A DNA stretch of 53,929 nt from Bacteroidota bacterium (GCA_016124275.1 WGOA01000003.1:1-53929), one strand, 5' to 3'. Shown: positions 24,507-33,738, counted from the first letter of the stretch. Translations and numbers: made by a program. Notes: a model not told the origin generated them from the letters alone.

Positions 24507-26303
24507 TTAGTACACGTAACCGTTGGCATCAATCATGGCCTGAGCCACGGCGCGGCGGGCGCGAACGGTGTCCATGGGCGGGTACTTGCTAAAACGCTTG
24601 AGCGCCAACAGCAACATACGCGCTTCGTCGCCTTCGGCAAAGGCTGTCACTACTTTGTTTCCGTTCACGCGAATGCGCTCTGTGGCATCGTGGATAAACA
24701 AGCGGGCAATGGCCACGCGCGGACCATCCGCAGGCTCCTGGCCGCTCTCCACCAATTTGCGCACGCGCAGCAGCGTGGACTCGGCCACAAAAGTATCGTT
24801 GAGCATATCGGCCATCCAAAGCAGGAGTTCCTGCTCAGCAGCCAGCCGCTTGCCCAATTTCTGGCCTGCAAAACCCACAACCGCCAGACAAGCTTTCTTA
24901 AAGCCGCTCACGGCAGCAGTTTCGGCTGCAAAAGGCTCGGAACTATCCGCGCTCAGATCGGGCATGCCCATTAACTCCTGCTGCACCCCCATGGCTGCCT
25001 GCAAAAAGCCCACCTGGCCGCTCATGGCCCGGCGAAGCATCATGTCAATGGTGAGCATCCGGTTGATCTCATTGGTGCCTTCAAAGATCCGGTTGATGCG
25101 ACTGTCGCGGTAAGCGCGGGCAGCGGGGTATTCCTCGCTGTAGCCATAGCCTCCGTGTACCTGCACCAATTCGTCCACCACGTAATCGACGGTCTCAGAG
25201 CCGATGACTTTGAGCATAGCACATTCTATGGCATATTCTTCGGCAGCTCCCAGCAATGCGGTGCCGTAATCAGCCCCTTCAGCCAACAGCGTGCGTTCCT
25301 TTTGGTCAATCCACGCGGTTGCCCGGTAACAAGCCGACTCCGCCGAGAACGTGCGCACCGCCATTTCGCCCAACTTGTGCTTGATGGCGCCAAATTCTGA
25401 AATTGACCGGCCAAACTGCTGGCGTTCATTGGCGTAGCGAACAGCCGCAGCAGCAGCTTGCTTGGCGCCGCCTACAACACCTGCACACAGCTTAATGCGG
25501 CCGACGTTCAGGATATTAAATGCTATCTTATGGCCCTGGCCAATATCACCGAGCACATTCTCCACAGGAACTTTTACGTTCTCAAAGAATACCTGACGGG
25601 TTGAGGACCCCTTGATGCCCATTTTCTTCTCCTCAGCACCCACAGAAAGGCCAGGCCAGCTGCGCTCCACAATGAAGCCGGTAAACTTATCGCCGTCAAT
25701 TTTGGCAAAGACGATAAACACATCCGCAAAGCCAGCATTGGTGATCCACATCTTCTGCCCGTTGAGCAGGTAATGCGTGCCGTCAGCACTTAAATCCGCC
25801 CGGGTCTTGGCGGCGAGTGCGTCGGAACCGGAGCCGGGCTCGGTCAGGCAGTAAGCGGCCTTCCATTCGGCGGTAGCGAGCTTAGGCAAATATTTTTGCT
25901 TCTGTGCTTCGTTACCGTAATAAACAATAGGGAGCGTTCCGATACCGGTATGCGCCCCAAAAGACACCGAAAAACTGTGGCCCATGCCCGTCATTTCGGT
26001 AATCAACGTATTGGTAATAAAATCCTTACCGTAGCCTCCGTATTCTTCGGGAATGGCCATCGCGGTCAGCCCTAATTCTGCGCTTTTGTCCAGCAGCGCC
26101 TGCAGCAATCCGGGCTCCATCGCGTCAATGCGATCCGCATTCGGTGCTATTTCTGTCTCGACAAACTGGAGCACAGTATCCGCAATCATTCGCTGCTCGT
26201 CGTTGAGCTCCTCGCGAATAAACGTATCAGCCGGCTGGCTGTCCTTGACCAAAAATTCGCCGCCGCGCAAAATCTGGGCAGTGGCCGTGGTGGTGGATGA
26301 CAT
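24507..26303 (-). CDS. Acyl-CoA dehydrogenase (VLCAD-like, with C-terminal extension), copy 1
   Basis: This 598-aa flavoprotein catalyses the first beta-oxidation step, forming trans-2-enoyl-CoA. It has both family signatures: AYCLTEPGSGSDALAAKT (~150-167) and QVHGGYGYSEEYPAARAYRD. The catalytic base is probably E360 in EEYAIECAMLKV, the position used by very-long-chain enzymes. About 180 residues follow the catalytic core, as in membrane-associated VLCAD-type dehydrogenases, longer than the ~380-aa short-chain enzymes. It is the last gene of the fad operon, 68 bases after the second dehydrogenase. The two are close paralogues, with stretches that are nearly identical at DNA level. Confidence 0.92.
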   Translation of the reverse strand: MSSTTTATAQILRGGEFLVKDSQPADTFIREELNDEQRMIADTVLQFVETEIAPNADRIDAMEPGLLQALLDKSAELGLTAMAIPEEYGGYGKDFITNTLITEMTGMGHSFSVSFGAHTGIGTLPIVYYGNEAQKQKYLPKLATAEWKAAYCLTEPGSGSDALAAKTRADLSADGTHYLLNGQKMWITNAGFADVFIVFAKIDGDKFTGFIVERSWPGLSVGAEEKKMGIKGSSTRQVFFENVKVPVENVLGDIGQGHKIAFNILNVGRIKLCAGVVGGAKQAAAAAVRYANERQQFGRSISEFGAIKHKLGEMAVRTFSAESACYRATAWIDQKERTLLAEGADYGTALLGAAEEYAIECAMLKVIGSETVDYVVDELVQVHGGYGYSEEYPAARAYRDSRINRIFEGTNEINRMLTIDMMLRRAMSGQVGFLQAAMGVQQELMGMPDLSADSSEPFAAETAAVSGFKKACLAVVGFAGQKLGKRLAAEQELLLWMADMLNDTFVAESTLLRVRKLVESGQEPADGPRVAIARLFIHDATERIRVNGNKVVTAFAEGDEARMLLLALKRFSKYPPMDTVRARRAVAQAMIDANGYVY

Positions 26304-26371
26304 AGAAAAAAGTTAAGAGAGAGGGAAAGTGGGCTTTGCAGTTTCGGGTTTCTGGTTCTGCTTCGGGTTAC

Positions 26372-28162
26372 TCAATAGCAGTACTGATTCGCTTCCGTAA
26401 GCCGATCCGCTATGCGGCGGCGTGCAGCGATGGTGTTGTAGGGTTCGGTTTTGGTGTAGCGTTTCAGGCCCAGGAGCATCATACGGAGCATATCGCCTTC
26501 GGCAAAGCCGCAAATGGCGCTTTTGCCCGCCTGGTGAATGCGGTAGCTGGCTTCTTCCAGGTAAACGCGGGTCATGTCAATCTGGTCGCTGCAAGCCGCT
26601 TCGCCCTTGGCCTGGATGAGCTTCTCCGTGCGCAGAACAGTGCTTTCGCAGACAAAGACTTCCATGAGCATGTCGGCCAGGTTCATCATGATCTCCTGCT
26701 CCTTCTCCAGTTTGGCCATAAAGGTCTGCGCTGCCGCTCCTGCCACCATCAATACGGCTTTCTTGGCATGCTCAACGGTGCGTTTCTCCAGGCCCAAAAC
26801 ACCCTCCGGACTGCTCATGTCGGGCATGCCCATCAGCTCCTGTTGAACGGCTGTTGCCGCGCCCAGCAGGTTGAGCTGACCTTTCATGGCCTTCTTCAGC
26901 AACATGCCCACCGACAGCAAGCGGTTGATCTCATTGGTGCCTTCAAAGATGCGGTTGATGCGAGCGTCGCGGTAGGCGCGGGCAACCGGACTTTCTTCCG
27001 AAAAGCCCATTCCCCCGTAAATCTGGACGGCTTCATCCACCACGTAATCGAGCACTTCGGAGCCAAAAACTTTGAGCATAGCACATTCTATGCTGTACTC
27101 TTCGGCGGCTTCCAGTTTAGCCAGGTAGCGGGGCTTGCCCGTTTCTTCCAGCGCGGTAATCATCTGGTGAATGAGGCCAGACGTGCGGTAGGTGGCCGAT
27201 TCAGCGGCATAGATGCGACAGGCCATTTCGGCCATCTTGTGCCGGATGGCGCCAAAGCTGGCAATGGGCACCCCGAACTGGTAGCGTTCATTGGCGTAGC
27301 GAACGGCTGCGGTGCATGCGGCTTTAGAGCCGCCGGTAACCATGGCACACAGCTTGTAGCGGCCAATGTTGAGCACATTAAAAGCGATCTTATGGCCTTG
27401 GCCAATCTCGCCCAAAACATTCTCTACGGGCACCGCGGCGTTCTCAAAAAACACCTGGCGCGTGGACGATCCCTTGATGCCCATCTTGTCTTCCTCCGCA
27501 CCCAGCGTGATGCCAGGCGTGCCGCCGTCTACGATAAAGCCGGTGAATTTGTCGCCGTCAATTTTGGCAAATACAATGAACAGGTCGGCAAAACCGGAGT
27601 TAGTGATCCACATTTTCTGCCCGTTGAGCAGGTAATGCGTGCCTTCCGCGTTCAGGTCTGCGCGGGTCTTTGCAGCCAGAGCATCCGAGCCGGAACCGGG
27701 TTCCGTCAGGCAGTACGACGCCTTGAGCTTGCCCGAAGCCATGCCCGGCAGGTACTTGGCCTTTTGGGCCTCGGTGCCAAAGTACAGCACCGGCAAGGTA
27801 CCGATGCCCGTATGAGCCGCAACGGCGACACCAAAGGAGTAACTCTTGCCGATCTCTTCGCTCAGCATAGTCTCCGTATTGATGCTAACCCCCATTCCCC
27901 CGTAGGCTTCGGGAAGGGTGGCCCCTAACAGGCCCAGCTCACCCGCTTCTTCAAGCAACCCGACAACAATAGCATACCCTTTGTTATCGATGGCGTCCAC
28001 CTGCGGCAGTACGCGTTTGTCCACAAACTCGCGACAAGATTCGCGGAACATAGCTTGTTCTTCGGTGATGTCTGACGGGGTGTACGTGTCTTCAGCCAGA
28101 CTGCGCTGGATGATAAACGCACCGCCTTTTAGCACTTGCTGGTTCTCTGTGAGCGTTGCCAT
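26372..28162 (-). CDS. Acyl-CoA dehydrogenase (VLCAD-like, with C-terminal extension), copy 2
   Basis: This 596-aa paralogue of the downstream gene has the same layout: SYCLTEPGSGSDALAAKT, EEYSIECAMLKV with probable catalytic E359, and QIYGGMGFSEESPVARAYRD. The conserved block GQKMWITN-GFAD-FIVFAKIDGDK is shared almost unchanged with copy 1. The N- and C-terminal thirds are more divergent, so chain-length preference may differ. It lies 39 bases downstream of the thiolase gene in the fad operon. Electrons should pass to electron-transfer flavoprotein, whose genes are not in this window. Confidence 0.92.
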   Translation of the reverse strand: MATLTENQQVLKGGAFIIQRSLAEDTYTPSDITEEQAMFRESCREFVDKRVLPQVDAIDNKGYAIVVGLLEEAGELGLLGATLPEAYGGMGVSINTETMLSEEIGKSYSFGVAVAAHTGIGTLPVLYFGTEAQKAKYLPGMASGKLKASYCLTEPGSGSDALAAKTRADLNAEGTHYLLNGQKMWITNSGFADLFIVFAKIDGDKFTGFIVDGGTPGITLGAEEDKMGIKGSSTRQVFFENAAVPVENVLGEIGQGHKIAFNVLNIGRYKLCAMVTGGSKAACTAAVRYANERYQFGVPIASFGAIRHKMAEMACRIYAAESATYRTSGLIHQMITALEETGKPRYLAKLEAAEEYSIECAMLKVFGSEVLDYVVDEAVQIYGGMGFSEESPVARAYRDARINRIFEGTNEINRLLSVGMLLKKAMKGQLNLLGAATAVQQELMGMPDMSSPEGVLGLEKRTVEHAKKAVLMVAGAAAQTFMAKLEKEQEIMMNLADMLMEVFVCESTVLRTEKLIQAKGEAACSDQIDMTRVYLEEASYRIHQAGKSAICGFAEGDMLRMMLLGLKRYTKTEPYNTIAARRRIADRLTEANQYCY

Positions 28163-28201
28163 GGAAATCGTTTAAGGAAAGGTCAAAAAGAGAGGGGAAT
28201 G

Positions 28202-29380
28202 TCAATTCAGGTTTTCGTAGATACCAGCTACGCCCTGCCCACCGCCCACACAGGCGGTGACCATGCCGTACTTACCTCCGGTACGTTTCAGGTCACCCAG
28301 GAGTTGCACGGTGAGCTTGGTGCCGGAGCAACCCAGCGGGTGGCCGAGGGCTATAGCGCCGCCGTTGATGTTGATGCGGTCCGGGTTCAACCCCAACTCC
28401 CTAATCACTGCGAGCGACTGCGAGGCAAAGGCTTCATTCAATTCAAACAGGTCAATATCCTGCAAGTTGAGCCCCGCCAGTTTCAGCGCTTTGGGCACGG
28501 CTGCAACCGGGCCAATGCCCATGATCCGCGGCTCAACGCCAACGGTGGTGCAGGTCACCATGCGGGCAATGGGCGTGAGGTTGTGCTCGCGAACCATGCG
28601 CTCCGAACAGACCAGCACAAAGGCAGCGCCGTCAGAAGTCTGCGAACTGTTGCCGGCCGTGACTGAGCCATTCGCGGCAAACACCGGGCGCAATTTGGCC
28701 AGGCTCTCTATGTTGGTGTCGGCGCGGGGACCTTCGTCGGTATCCACCACGGTCTTGCGCTCTTCGCGCTTTCCGGCCGCGTTTACGAACACTTCGGTGA
28801 CCTGAACCGGAGCAATTCCCCCGCTGAAATGGCCTGCCTGAATGGCAGCCACGGCTTTGAGGTGTGAATTCAGGGCGAATTGGTCCTGGTCTTCGCGCGA
28901 GATGTTGAACTCTTTGGCCACCAATTCTGCGGTCAGGCCCATGGAACTGTAGTAGTCCGGGTGCTCCACGCTGACCGCGTAGTTCAGGGTGGGTTTGTAG
29001 CCCACCATCGGCACCAGGCTCATGGATTCTACCCCACCGGCAACAATGCAGTCGGCCATCCCGGCGCGGATCTTGGCCGTAGCCATGGCGATGGTTTCAA
29101 CACCGGATGCGCAGTAGCGGTTGACCGTAACACCTGCTGTGGTGCGGGGAAGCACACGAACAGAAATCATACGACCAATCTGCATACCTTGTTCTGCTTC
29201 CGGGATAGCATTTCCTACGATCACGTCTTCGACCAAACTGCGGTCAAACGACGGCACGGAATTCATGAGGTGGTTGATGACATCCACGGCCAGATCATCG
29301 GGACGCACAAACCGAAATCCACCTTTTTTGGCCTTGGTCACCGCACTGCGATAACCGGCTACTATATACGCTTCTTGCAT
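28202..29380 (-). CDS. Acetyl-CoA C-acyltransferase (3-ketoacyl-CoA thiolase)
   Basis: This 392-aa thiolase has the acyl-accepting cysteine C90 in NRYCASGVETIAMA, the His motif GGAIALGHPLGCSG and the C-terminal active-site cysteine in TACVGGGQGVAG. It cleaves 3-ketoacyl-CoA to acetyl-CoA and a shortened acyl-CoA, the last step of beta-oxidation. Position between the multifunctional enzyme (51 bases upstream) and the two dehydrogenases supports a degradative rather than biosynthetic role. Confidence 0.93.
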   Translation of the reverse strand: MQEAYIVAGYRSAVTKAKKGGFRFVRPDDLAVDVINHLMNSVPSFDRSLVEDVIVGNAIPEAEQGMQIGRMISVRVLPRTTAGVTVNRYCASGVETIAMATAKIRAGMADCIVAGGVESMSLVPMVGYKPTLNYAVSVEHPDYYSSMGLTAELVAKEFNISREDQDQFALNSHLKAVAAIQAGHFSGGIAPVQVTEVFVNAAGKREERKTVVDTDEGPRADTNIESLAKLRPVFAANGSVTAGNSSQTSDGAAFVLVCSERMVREHNLTPIARMVTCTTVGVEPRIMGIGPVAAVPKALKLAGLNLQDIDLFELNEAFASQSLAVIRELGLNPDRININGGAIALGHPLGCSGTKLTVQLLGDLKRTGGKYGMVTACVGGGQGVAGIYENLN

Positions 29381-29431
29381 GATGGTATCAGATTAAACGG
29401 GCTTCTAAAAGCACCATTACAGTGAGTTTAA

Positions 29432-31867
29432 TTAATTGCGAAGGGGTTTACCGGTTTGCAGAATGTGTTGAACGCGCTCCAGCGTTTTCTTCTCGCCGAG
29501 CAGGCTCAGGAAAGCCTCGCGCTCCAGGTCCAGCAGGTACTGTTCAGAAACGAGTTGTGGGCTGGTCAGGTCACCGCCGCAAATCACGTAGGCCAGTTTG
29601 CGGGCGATCAGGGCGTCGTGCGCGCTGATGTAGGAGGCGCGCATCATGGAATCAATAGCCACGTTGAAAGACCCCAGGGCGGAGCGACCCAATACTTTAA
29701 TGTCCGTGCGCGGCGTGGGCTTGACGTAACCGGCGCGGTCCAGAGCCAACACTTCTTCTTTGGCAGCAGCCAGCAGGCGATCCTGGTTCACCACCACTTT
29801 GTCGCGGTTGCGGCGGAAGATGCCGAGGTTGTAGGCTTCGTAGGCCGAAGTGGCCACTTTGGCCTGGGCAATGTTGAGCAGGTATTCCTGCAGCACGTTG
29901 AGTTCTACATCGCCGTCGCGGTAAGCATCGGCAGCGCGAAGGGCAAATTCTTTGGTACCACCGCCGGCCGGGATAAGCCCCGCACCCACTTCCACCAAAC
30001 CAATGTAGGTTTCTGCAGCAGCCACCACGGTATCGGCGTGCATGCTCAGTTCGCAACCGCCCCCAAGCGTGAGCCCATGCGGGGCAACCACCACGGGAAT
30101 GGCGCTAAAACGCGCTCTGGCCACGGTGTTCTGGAACATACGAATGGCCATGCTGAGTTCATCAAACTCCTGCTCCATGGCCAACATCAGCATCATCATC
30201 AGGTTGGCGCCAGCCGAAAATGTAGAGGCGTCGTTGCCGATGACCAGGCCGCGGTAATTCTCTTCGGCCAGTTGAATGCTCTTGTTGATGCCTTCCAAAA
30301 CTTCGGCACCGATAGCATTCATTTTAGTATGGAACTCCAGGCAAACCACGCCGTCGCCAATATCGTGCAAGGTGGCCCCGCTGTTGGACCAGACCGGGCT
30401 GGCCGAGCGGTAGTTGTCCAGGATAATAAACCCTTCGGTTCCGGGCACCGGCTTGTAGGCCTTGTCGGGAATGGAGTAATACAGGCGCTTGCCTCCTTCG
30501 GCCTTGTAAAAACTCTCGTGACCGGCGGCGAGCATTTCATTCACCCATGCGGCAGGTGCATAGCCGGCAGCCGTCATCTTTTCAACCGTTTCGCGCACAC
30601 CCAGGGCATCCCAGGCGTCAAAAGGCCCGATTTCCCAGGCAAATCCAGCGCGAAGGGCGTCATCGATTTTGTACAGCGCTTCGGCTACTTCCGGAATGCG
30701 GTTGCTCACATAGCGGCTGATGCGGTAGCTGGCCTGGCGGTAAAACTCACCGGCCTTGTCTTCGGCGCGGTGCAGGACGCGCAAGCGCTTCCGCAGGTCA
30801 TCCACCGGTTTAGCCGCCTTGATGGCGTCAAAACGGGGCTTGGTGGATTCGCGGTATTCCAGCGTGTTTAAGTCCAGGGCCAGGATGACCCGGCTGCCGT
30901 CTGCGCCCTTGGTTTTCTTGTAAAAGCCCTGTCCGGTTTTGTCGCCCAGCCAGTTGTTGGCGGCCATCCTGCGCACAAACTCCGGAATGGTGAACGTCTC
31001 GCGGCTTTCGTCTGCAGGACAATCGCTGTACAGGTTGTCCGCTACCTTGATGAAGGTATCCAGGCCGACGACATCCGCAGTGCGGAACGTGGCGGAGTTG
31101 GGGCGACCCGAAATGGGGCCCGTCAGGGCATCCACTTCTTCAATGGTCAAGCCCATTTCGTTCATCAACCCAATGATGGTCATCATGCTGAAGACCCCTA
31201 CCCGGTTGGCAATAAAGGCCGGGGTATCATTGCACAACACGGTAGTCTTGCCCAATTGAAGGCTCCCGTAACTCATCAGGAAGCTCACCAGCGCAGGATC
31301 AGTTTCCGGGGTGGGAATGATCTCCAGGAGCCGCATGTAGCGCGGGGGATTGAAAAAGTGGGTGCCGACAAAGTGTTTGCGGAAATCAGCCGAGCGGCCA
31401 TCCAGCATCTGGTGAATGGGAATACCGGAGGTGTTGGACGACACCACCGTGCCGGGCTTGCGGTGTGCCTCTACCTTTTCGAAGACCACTTTCTTGATGG
31501 CCAGGTTCTCCACCACGGCTTCCAACACCCAGTCGGCATCCGCGATCAGCGCCATGTCGTCGTCGAAATTGCCGGTGCGGACGCGCGAAATCATGGCCGA
31601 ATCGTACAGCGACGCCGGATTGGACTTCAGGGTGGCTGCCAGTGCAGCATCCACAATGCGATTCCGGGCGCTTTTCTGGCCCTTCTCGGCGTCGCTCAGG
31701 TTGCCCGGAACGATGTCCAACAGGACCACATCACAGCCGATGTTGGCAAAATGGCAGGCGATCCGGGAACCCATGACCCCGGAACCCAGCACCGCTACTT
31801 TCTTAATGTGCCGGTTGCGGACCTGCGTCCCGGCGGCTTTGTTTTTTTGCTCCAGTACAGCTTCCAT
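29432..31867 (-). CDS. 3-hydroxyacyl-CoA dehydrogenase / enoyl-CoA hydratase multifunctional enzyme (FadN-like)
   Basis: This 811-aa enzyme combines the two middle beta-oxidation steps. The NAD-binding dehydrogenase comes first (VAVLGSGVMGSRIACHFANI, GxGxxG near residue 30; SSNTSGIPI; HFFNPPRYM), and a crotonase domain occupies the last ~330 residues (GLVIGNDASTFSAGANL, then LTLGGGCELSMHAD). This dehydrogenase-first order matches FadN rather than the hydratase-first E. coli FadB. It is the first structural gene of the operon after the TetR regulator, with operator O2 between them. Confidence 0.92.
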   Translation of the reverse strand: MEAVLEQKNKAAGTQVRNRHIKKVAVLGSGVMGSRIACHFANIGCDVVLLDIVPGNLSDAEKGQKSARNRIVDAALAATLKSNPASLYDSAMISRVRTGNFDDDMALIADADWVLEAVVENLAIKKVVFEKVEAHRKPGTVVSSNTSGIPIHQMLDGRSADFRKHFVGTHFFNPPRYMRLLEIIPTPETDPALVSFLMSYGSLQLGKTTVLCNDTPAFIANRVGVFSMMTIIGLMNEMGLTIEEVDALTGPISGRPNSATFRTADVVGLDTFIKVADNLYSDCPADESRETFTIPEFVRRMAANNWLGDKTGQGFYKKTKGADGSRVILALDLNTLEYRESTKPRFDAIKAAKPVDDLRKRLRVLHRAEDKAGEFYRQASYRISRYVSNRIPEVAEALYKIDDALRAGFAWEIGPFDAWDALGVRETVEKMTAAGYAPAAWVNEMLAAGHESFYKAEGGKRLYYSIPDKAYKPVPGTEGFIILDNYRSASPVWSNSGATLHDIGDGVVCLEFHTKMNAIGAEVLEGINKSIQLAEENYRGLVIGNDASTFSAGANLMMMLMLAMEQEFDELSMAIRMFQNTVARARFSAIPVVVAPHGLTLGGGCELSMHADTVVAAAETYIGLVEVGAGLIPAGGGTKEFALRAADAYRDGDVELNVLQEYLLNIAQAKVATSAYEAYNLGIFRRNRDKVVVNQDRLLAAAKEEVLALDRAGYVKPTPRTDIKVLGRSALGSFNVAIDSMMRASYISAHDALIARKLAYVICGGDLTSPQLVSEQYLLDLEREAFLSLLGEKKTLERVQHILQTGKPLRN

Positions 31868-31921
31868 AACTTGAACTTGGGTTTCTTCTTAATGAGTGTT
31901 GGCGATCCAGGTATTTTCAAT

Positions 31922-31937
31922 CCAAACTTGCGTTTGG
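31922..31937. promoter_or_regulatory. Operator O2 upstream of the fad structural genes
   Basis: This is a perfect palindrome, CCAAAC TTGC GTTTGG, directly after the tetR1 stop codon and 55 bases before the fadN-like ATG. It shares its half-sites and four-base spacer with O1 in front of tetR1. On the minus strand it includes CAAGTTTG, one mismatch from the -7 consensus, so it may cover a promoter. Confidence 0.65.
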
Positions 31938-32540
31938 TTATCGTTTCACAGAAACAGGCACAGAAACAGAGCCTTTGCTGAGTTTTTCGAATTTTTCCCC
32001 AATCTGGTCCAGCGACTTTTGCAGATAAGCGCGGTCGTTGAAAATGCGCATGAGCATGGTTGCCCCTTCCACAGCAGCGACCGTTTCGCGCGCCAGGGCT
32101 TCCGCTTCTTCCTCGGGCAATTCCTGGCGGTAAATGTGGGCCATGGCGTCGATCCACTCCTGAAAAAAGGTGCTGATGAGCGGGCTGAATTCAGGCACAA
32201 CGCTGTTGGTTTCCATAGCGATGTTGGCCATCAGGCAACCGCCCTCCTGGCCGTAGAACAGCTCCTGGTAAAACTTGCTGAGCATGCTCAATTTCTGGCG
32301 GGCGCCCAGATTTTCGTCATAAGCGTGACGGAAAGCGTTGTGTTTGTAGTAATCGTGCAGGTAAACCAGCACTTCTTTCATGAGCATTTCCTTGCTCGGA
32401 AAGTAGTGGTAGATGCTGCCTTTTAACAACCCACACGCCACCCCGATATCCGCCATGGACGTGGCGTGATAACCCCGGTCGCGAAACAGGTGAAGGGCTT
32501 CGCGGATGATGAATTCCCGGTTTACTTTTTTTCTGGCCAT
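31938..32540 (-). CDS. TetR/AcrR-family regulator of the fad operon (TetR1)
   Basis: This 200-aa regulator has the N-terminal helix-turn-helix REALHLFRDRGYHATSMADI ... GLLKGSIYHYFPSKEMLM and a helical ligand-binding C-terminal domain. As in other bacteria where TetR-type FadR proteins repress beta-oxidation until acyl-CoA binds, it sits at the head of the fad genes, 70 bases upstream of the fadN-like gene. A perfect palindrome overlaps the -33 box of its own promoter (O1), and another lies between it and the structural genes (O2), so autorepression plus operon control is likely. The ligand is an inference. Confidence 0.88.
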   Translation of the reverse strand: MARKKVNREFIIREALHLFRDRGYHATSMADIGVACGLLKGSIYHYFPSKEMLMKEVLVYLHDYYKHNAFRHAYDENLGARQKLSMLSKFYQELFYGQEGGCLMANIAMETNSVVPEFSPLISTFFQEWIDAMAHIYRQELPEEEAEALARETVAAVEGATMLMRIFNDRAYLQKSLDQIGEKFEKLSKGSVSVPVSVKR

Positions 32541-32646
32541 GGGGGGAGACTTGCGGACAATCCGCCATCACAATCCGGTGGAAGGGCACGGTGCGCATCA
32601 AGCGCCCAAAAAGCAGCTGCGCCTGCTGAAACCCTTCCCTTTATGT

Positions 32647-32694
32647 CAAATCTACAAGAAGTCTACGGATTTTACCAAACGGTTGTTTGGTAAA
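32647..32694 (-). promoter_or_regulatory. tetR1 promoter with overlapping operator O1
   Basis: On the minus strand TTTG (32676-32679), a 21-base spacer and TAGATTTG (32647-32654) form a perfect promoter. The -33 TTTG lies inside the palindrome TTTACCAAAC-GGTT-GTTTGGTAAA at 32671-32694 (plus strand), whose 10-base arms match perfectly. Repressor bound there would block RNA polymerase. The tetR1 ATG is about 105 bases downstream. Confidence 0.7.
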
Positions 32695-32715
32695 CGATAC
32701 ATAAATTTTGAACCC

Positions 32716-32752
32716 ATAAAAAAAGCCACTCCACCGTGAGGTGAAGTGGCTT
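32716..32752 (-). terminator. Intrinsic terminator after the second tetR gene
   Basis: Read on the minus strand, the stem AGCCACTTCACC / GGTGGAGTGGCT (one mismatched or bulged position, TCAC loop) is followed by seven T residues. It lies 67 bases beyond the tetR2 stop and separates it from the tetR1 promoter. Confidence 0.8.
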
Positions 32753-32818
32753 GTAAGAGCATTTAGAACAACTCCTGGCGCAGTGTTCGCTGCCAGGGAG
32801 GTAAGTCTTTGAGAGGAT

Positions 32819-33385
32819 TTACATGACCGCCAGCTGCGAAACTTTGTCGCGCTTGCCTTTGATCATGCCCGAAACCAGATGGTGCAGTTTGCGGGAGCTT
32901 TGCTTGTTGCGGTTGGCGCAAACATTCAGCACACCGAGGTAAGTGGAATACTCCACCTCTGCCAACAACTTGGCTTCGTCGTTCTTGAACCCGAGCTCCA
33001 TAAATTGGGATGACAGCATCCGCATCCGCTTCTTGTCCAGCTTGTCCACAATTTTGGCAACGTACTCGTTGCTGAACGACCAGCCGCGAACCACGACTTC
33101 AAGGCGGGGATTCATGTCAAGAATGCGATCGTGGAACGAACGGAGCCTTTCTTCCGGAGCGGCCTCGCGATCCAGGGTTTCTGCAAGATGCTCTTGCATG
33201 TAGGCTTCCCAGCCATCGGCCAACTTCTCCATGTAATCGTCAATGTTGACGAAATGGTGGTAAAAAGAGCCAATGGAAATATTGAGTCGCTTGCACAGGC
33301 GATCAATTTTGATGCCCTGTACACCACCCTCTGCCAATTCGGCGAGGCCGGCATTCAACCAATCTTGTCTTGATAATCTAGCCAT
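32819..33385 (-). CDS. TetR/AcrR-family regulator (TetR2)
   Basis: This 188-aa regulator begins MARLSRQDWLNAGLAELAEG and has the recognition region LCKRLNISIGSFYHHFVNID. The C-terminal domain is helical and ends in a basic tail (KGKRDKVSQLAVM). It forms its own short transcription unit, with a terminator downstream. A degenerate version of the fad operator lies about 190 bases upstream of its ATG. It may therefore answer to TetR1 or recognise a similar sequence. The target genes are unknown. Confidence 0.85.
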   Translation of the reverse strand: MARLSRQDWLNAGLAELAEGGVQGIKIDRLCKRLNISIGSFYHHFVNIDDYMEKLADGWEAYMQEHLAETLDREAAPEERLRSFHDRILDMNPRLEVVVRGWSFSNEYVAKIVDKLDKKRMRMLSSQFMELGFKNDEAKLLAEVEYSTYLGVLNVCANRNKQSSRKLHHLVSGMIKGKRDKVSQLAVM

Positions 33386-33573
33386 GTCCTGGTTATGTTT
33401 CGGCCTTTGCCGAAGGTTAAAAAAGTTTTTTTTGAGTAAGATTCTGCGTGTTGCATGGGCAGGCAGGTAGCTACTGCGCTAACCTCCCAAGCAACAAAGA
33501 CTTATAAAAGATATTATGTCTTATGTGTTGAGCAAAGAGTAAGCGTGCACAAGATATACATAGGAATGGAATC

Positions 33574-33591
33574 TACCAAACAATGGTTTAC
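33574..33591. promoter_or_regulatory. Operator-like site O3 upstream of tetR2, in a 353-base gene-free interval
   Basis: TACCAAAC-AATG-GTTTACAA has the same left half-site and four-base spacer as O1, but an imperfect right half. On the minus strand its TTTG lies 20 bases from a -7-like TATCTTG (33550-33556, one base short of TATCTTTG), repeating the operator-over-the--33-box layout of tetR1. The rest of 33386-33738 is AT-rich and shows no gene. Confidence 0.4.
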
Positions 33592-33738
33592 AATAAGTCA
33601 ATAACAAAAGCCATTTTATGGTGCCGCAGCATTAAATACACTGTATTTGTATACTATCCTTATACTTTCTTACTAAAAAATGACAAATGTTATCCCCCTG
33701 AGATTCGGCAAAATTTGCATTCAGGGCTGTAAGGCCTG

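Noticed and set aside
26336-27928. A 530-codon open frame on the plus strand opposite the second acyl-CoA dehydrogenase
   Set aside because: It mirrors a clearly conserved gene, has no recognisable domain and arises from GC-rich codon bias. The same reasoning applies to the long frames opposite the fadN-like gene (29456-30871), sucA (51151-52359), the T9SS type B gene (40082-41248) and the pump gene (12332-13207).
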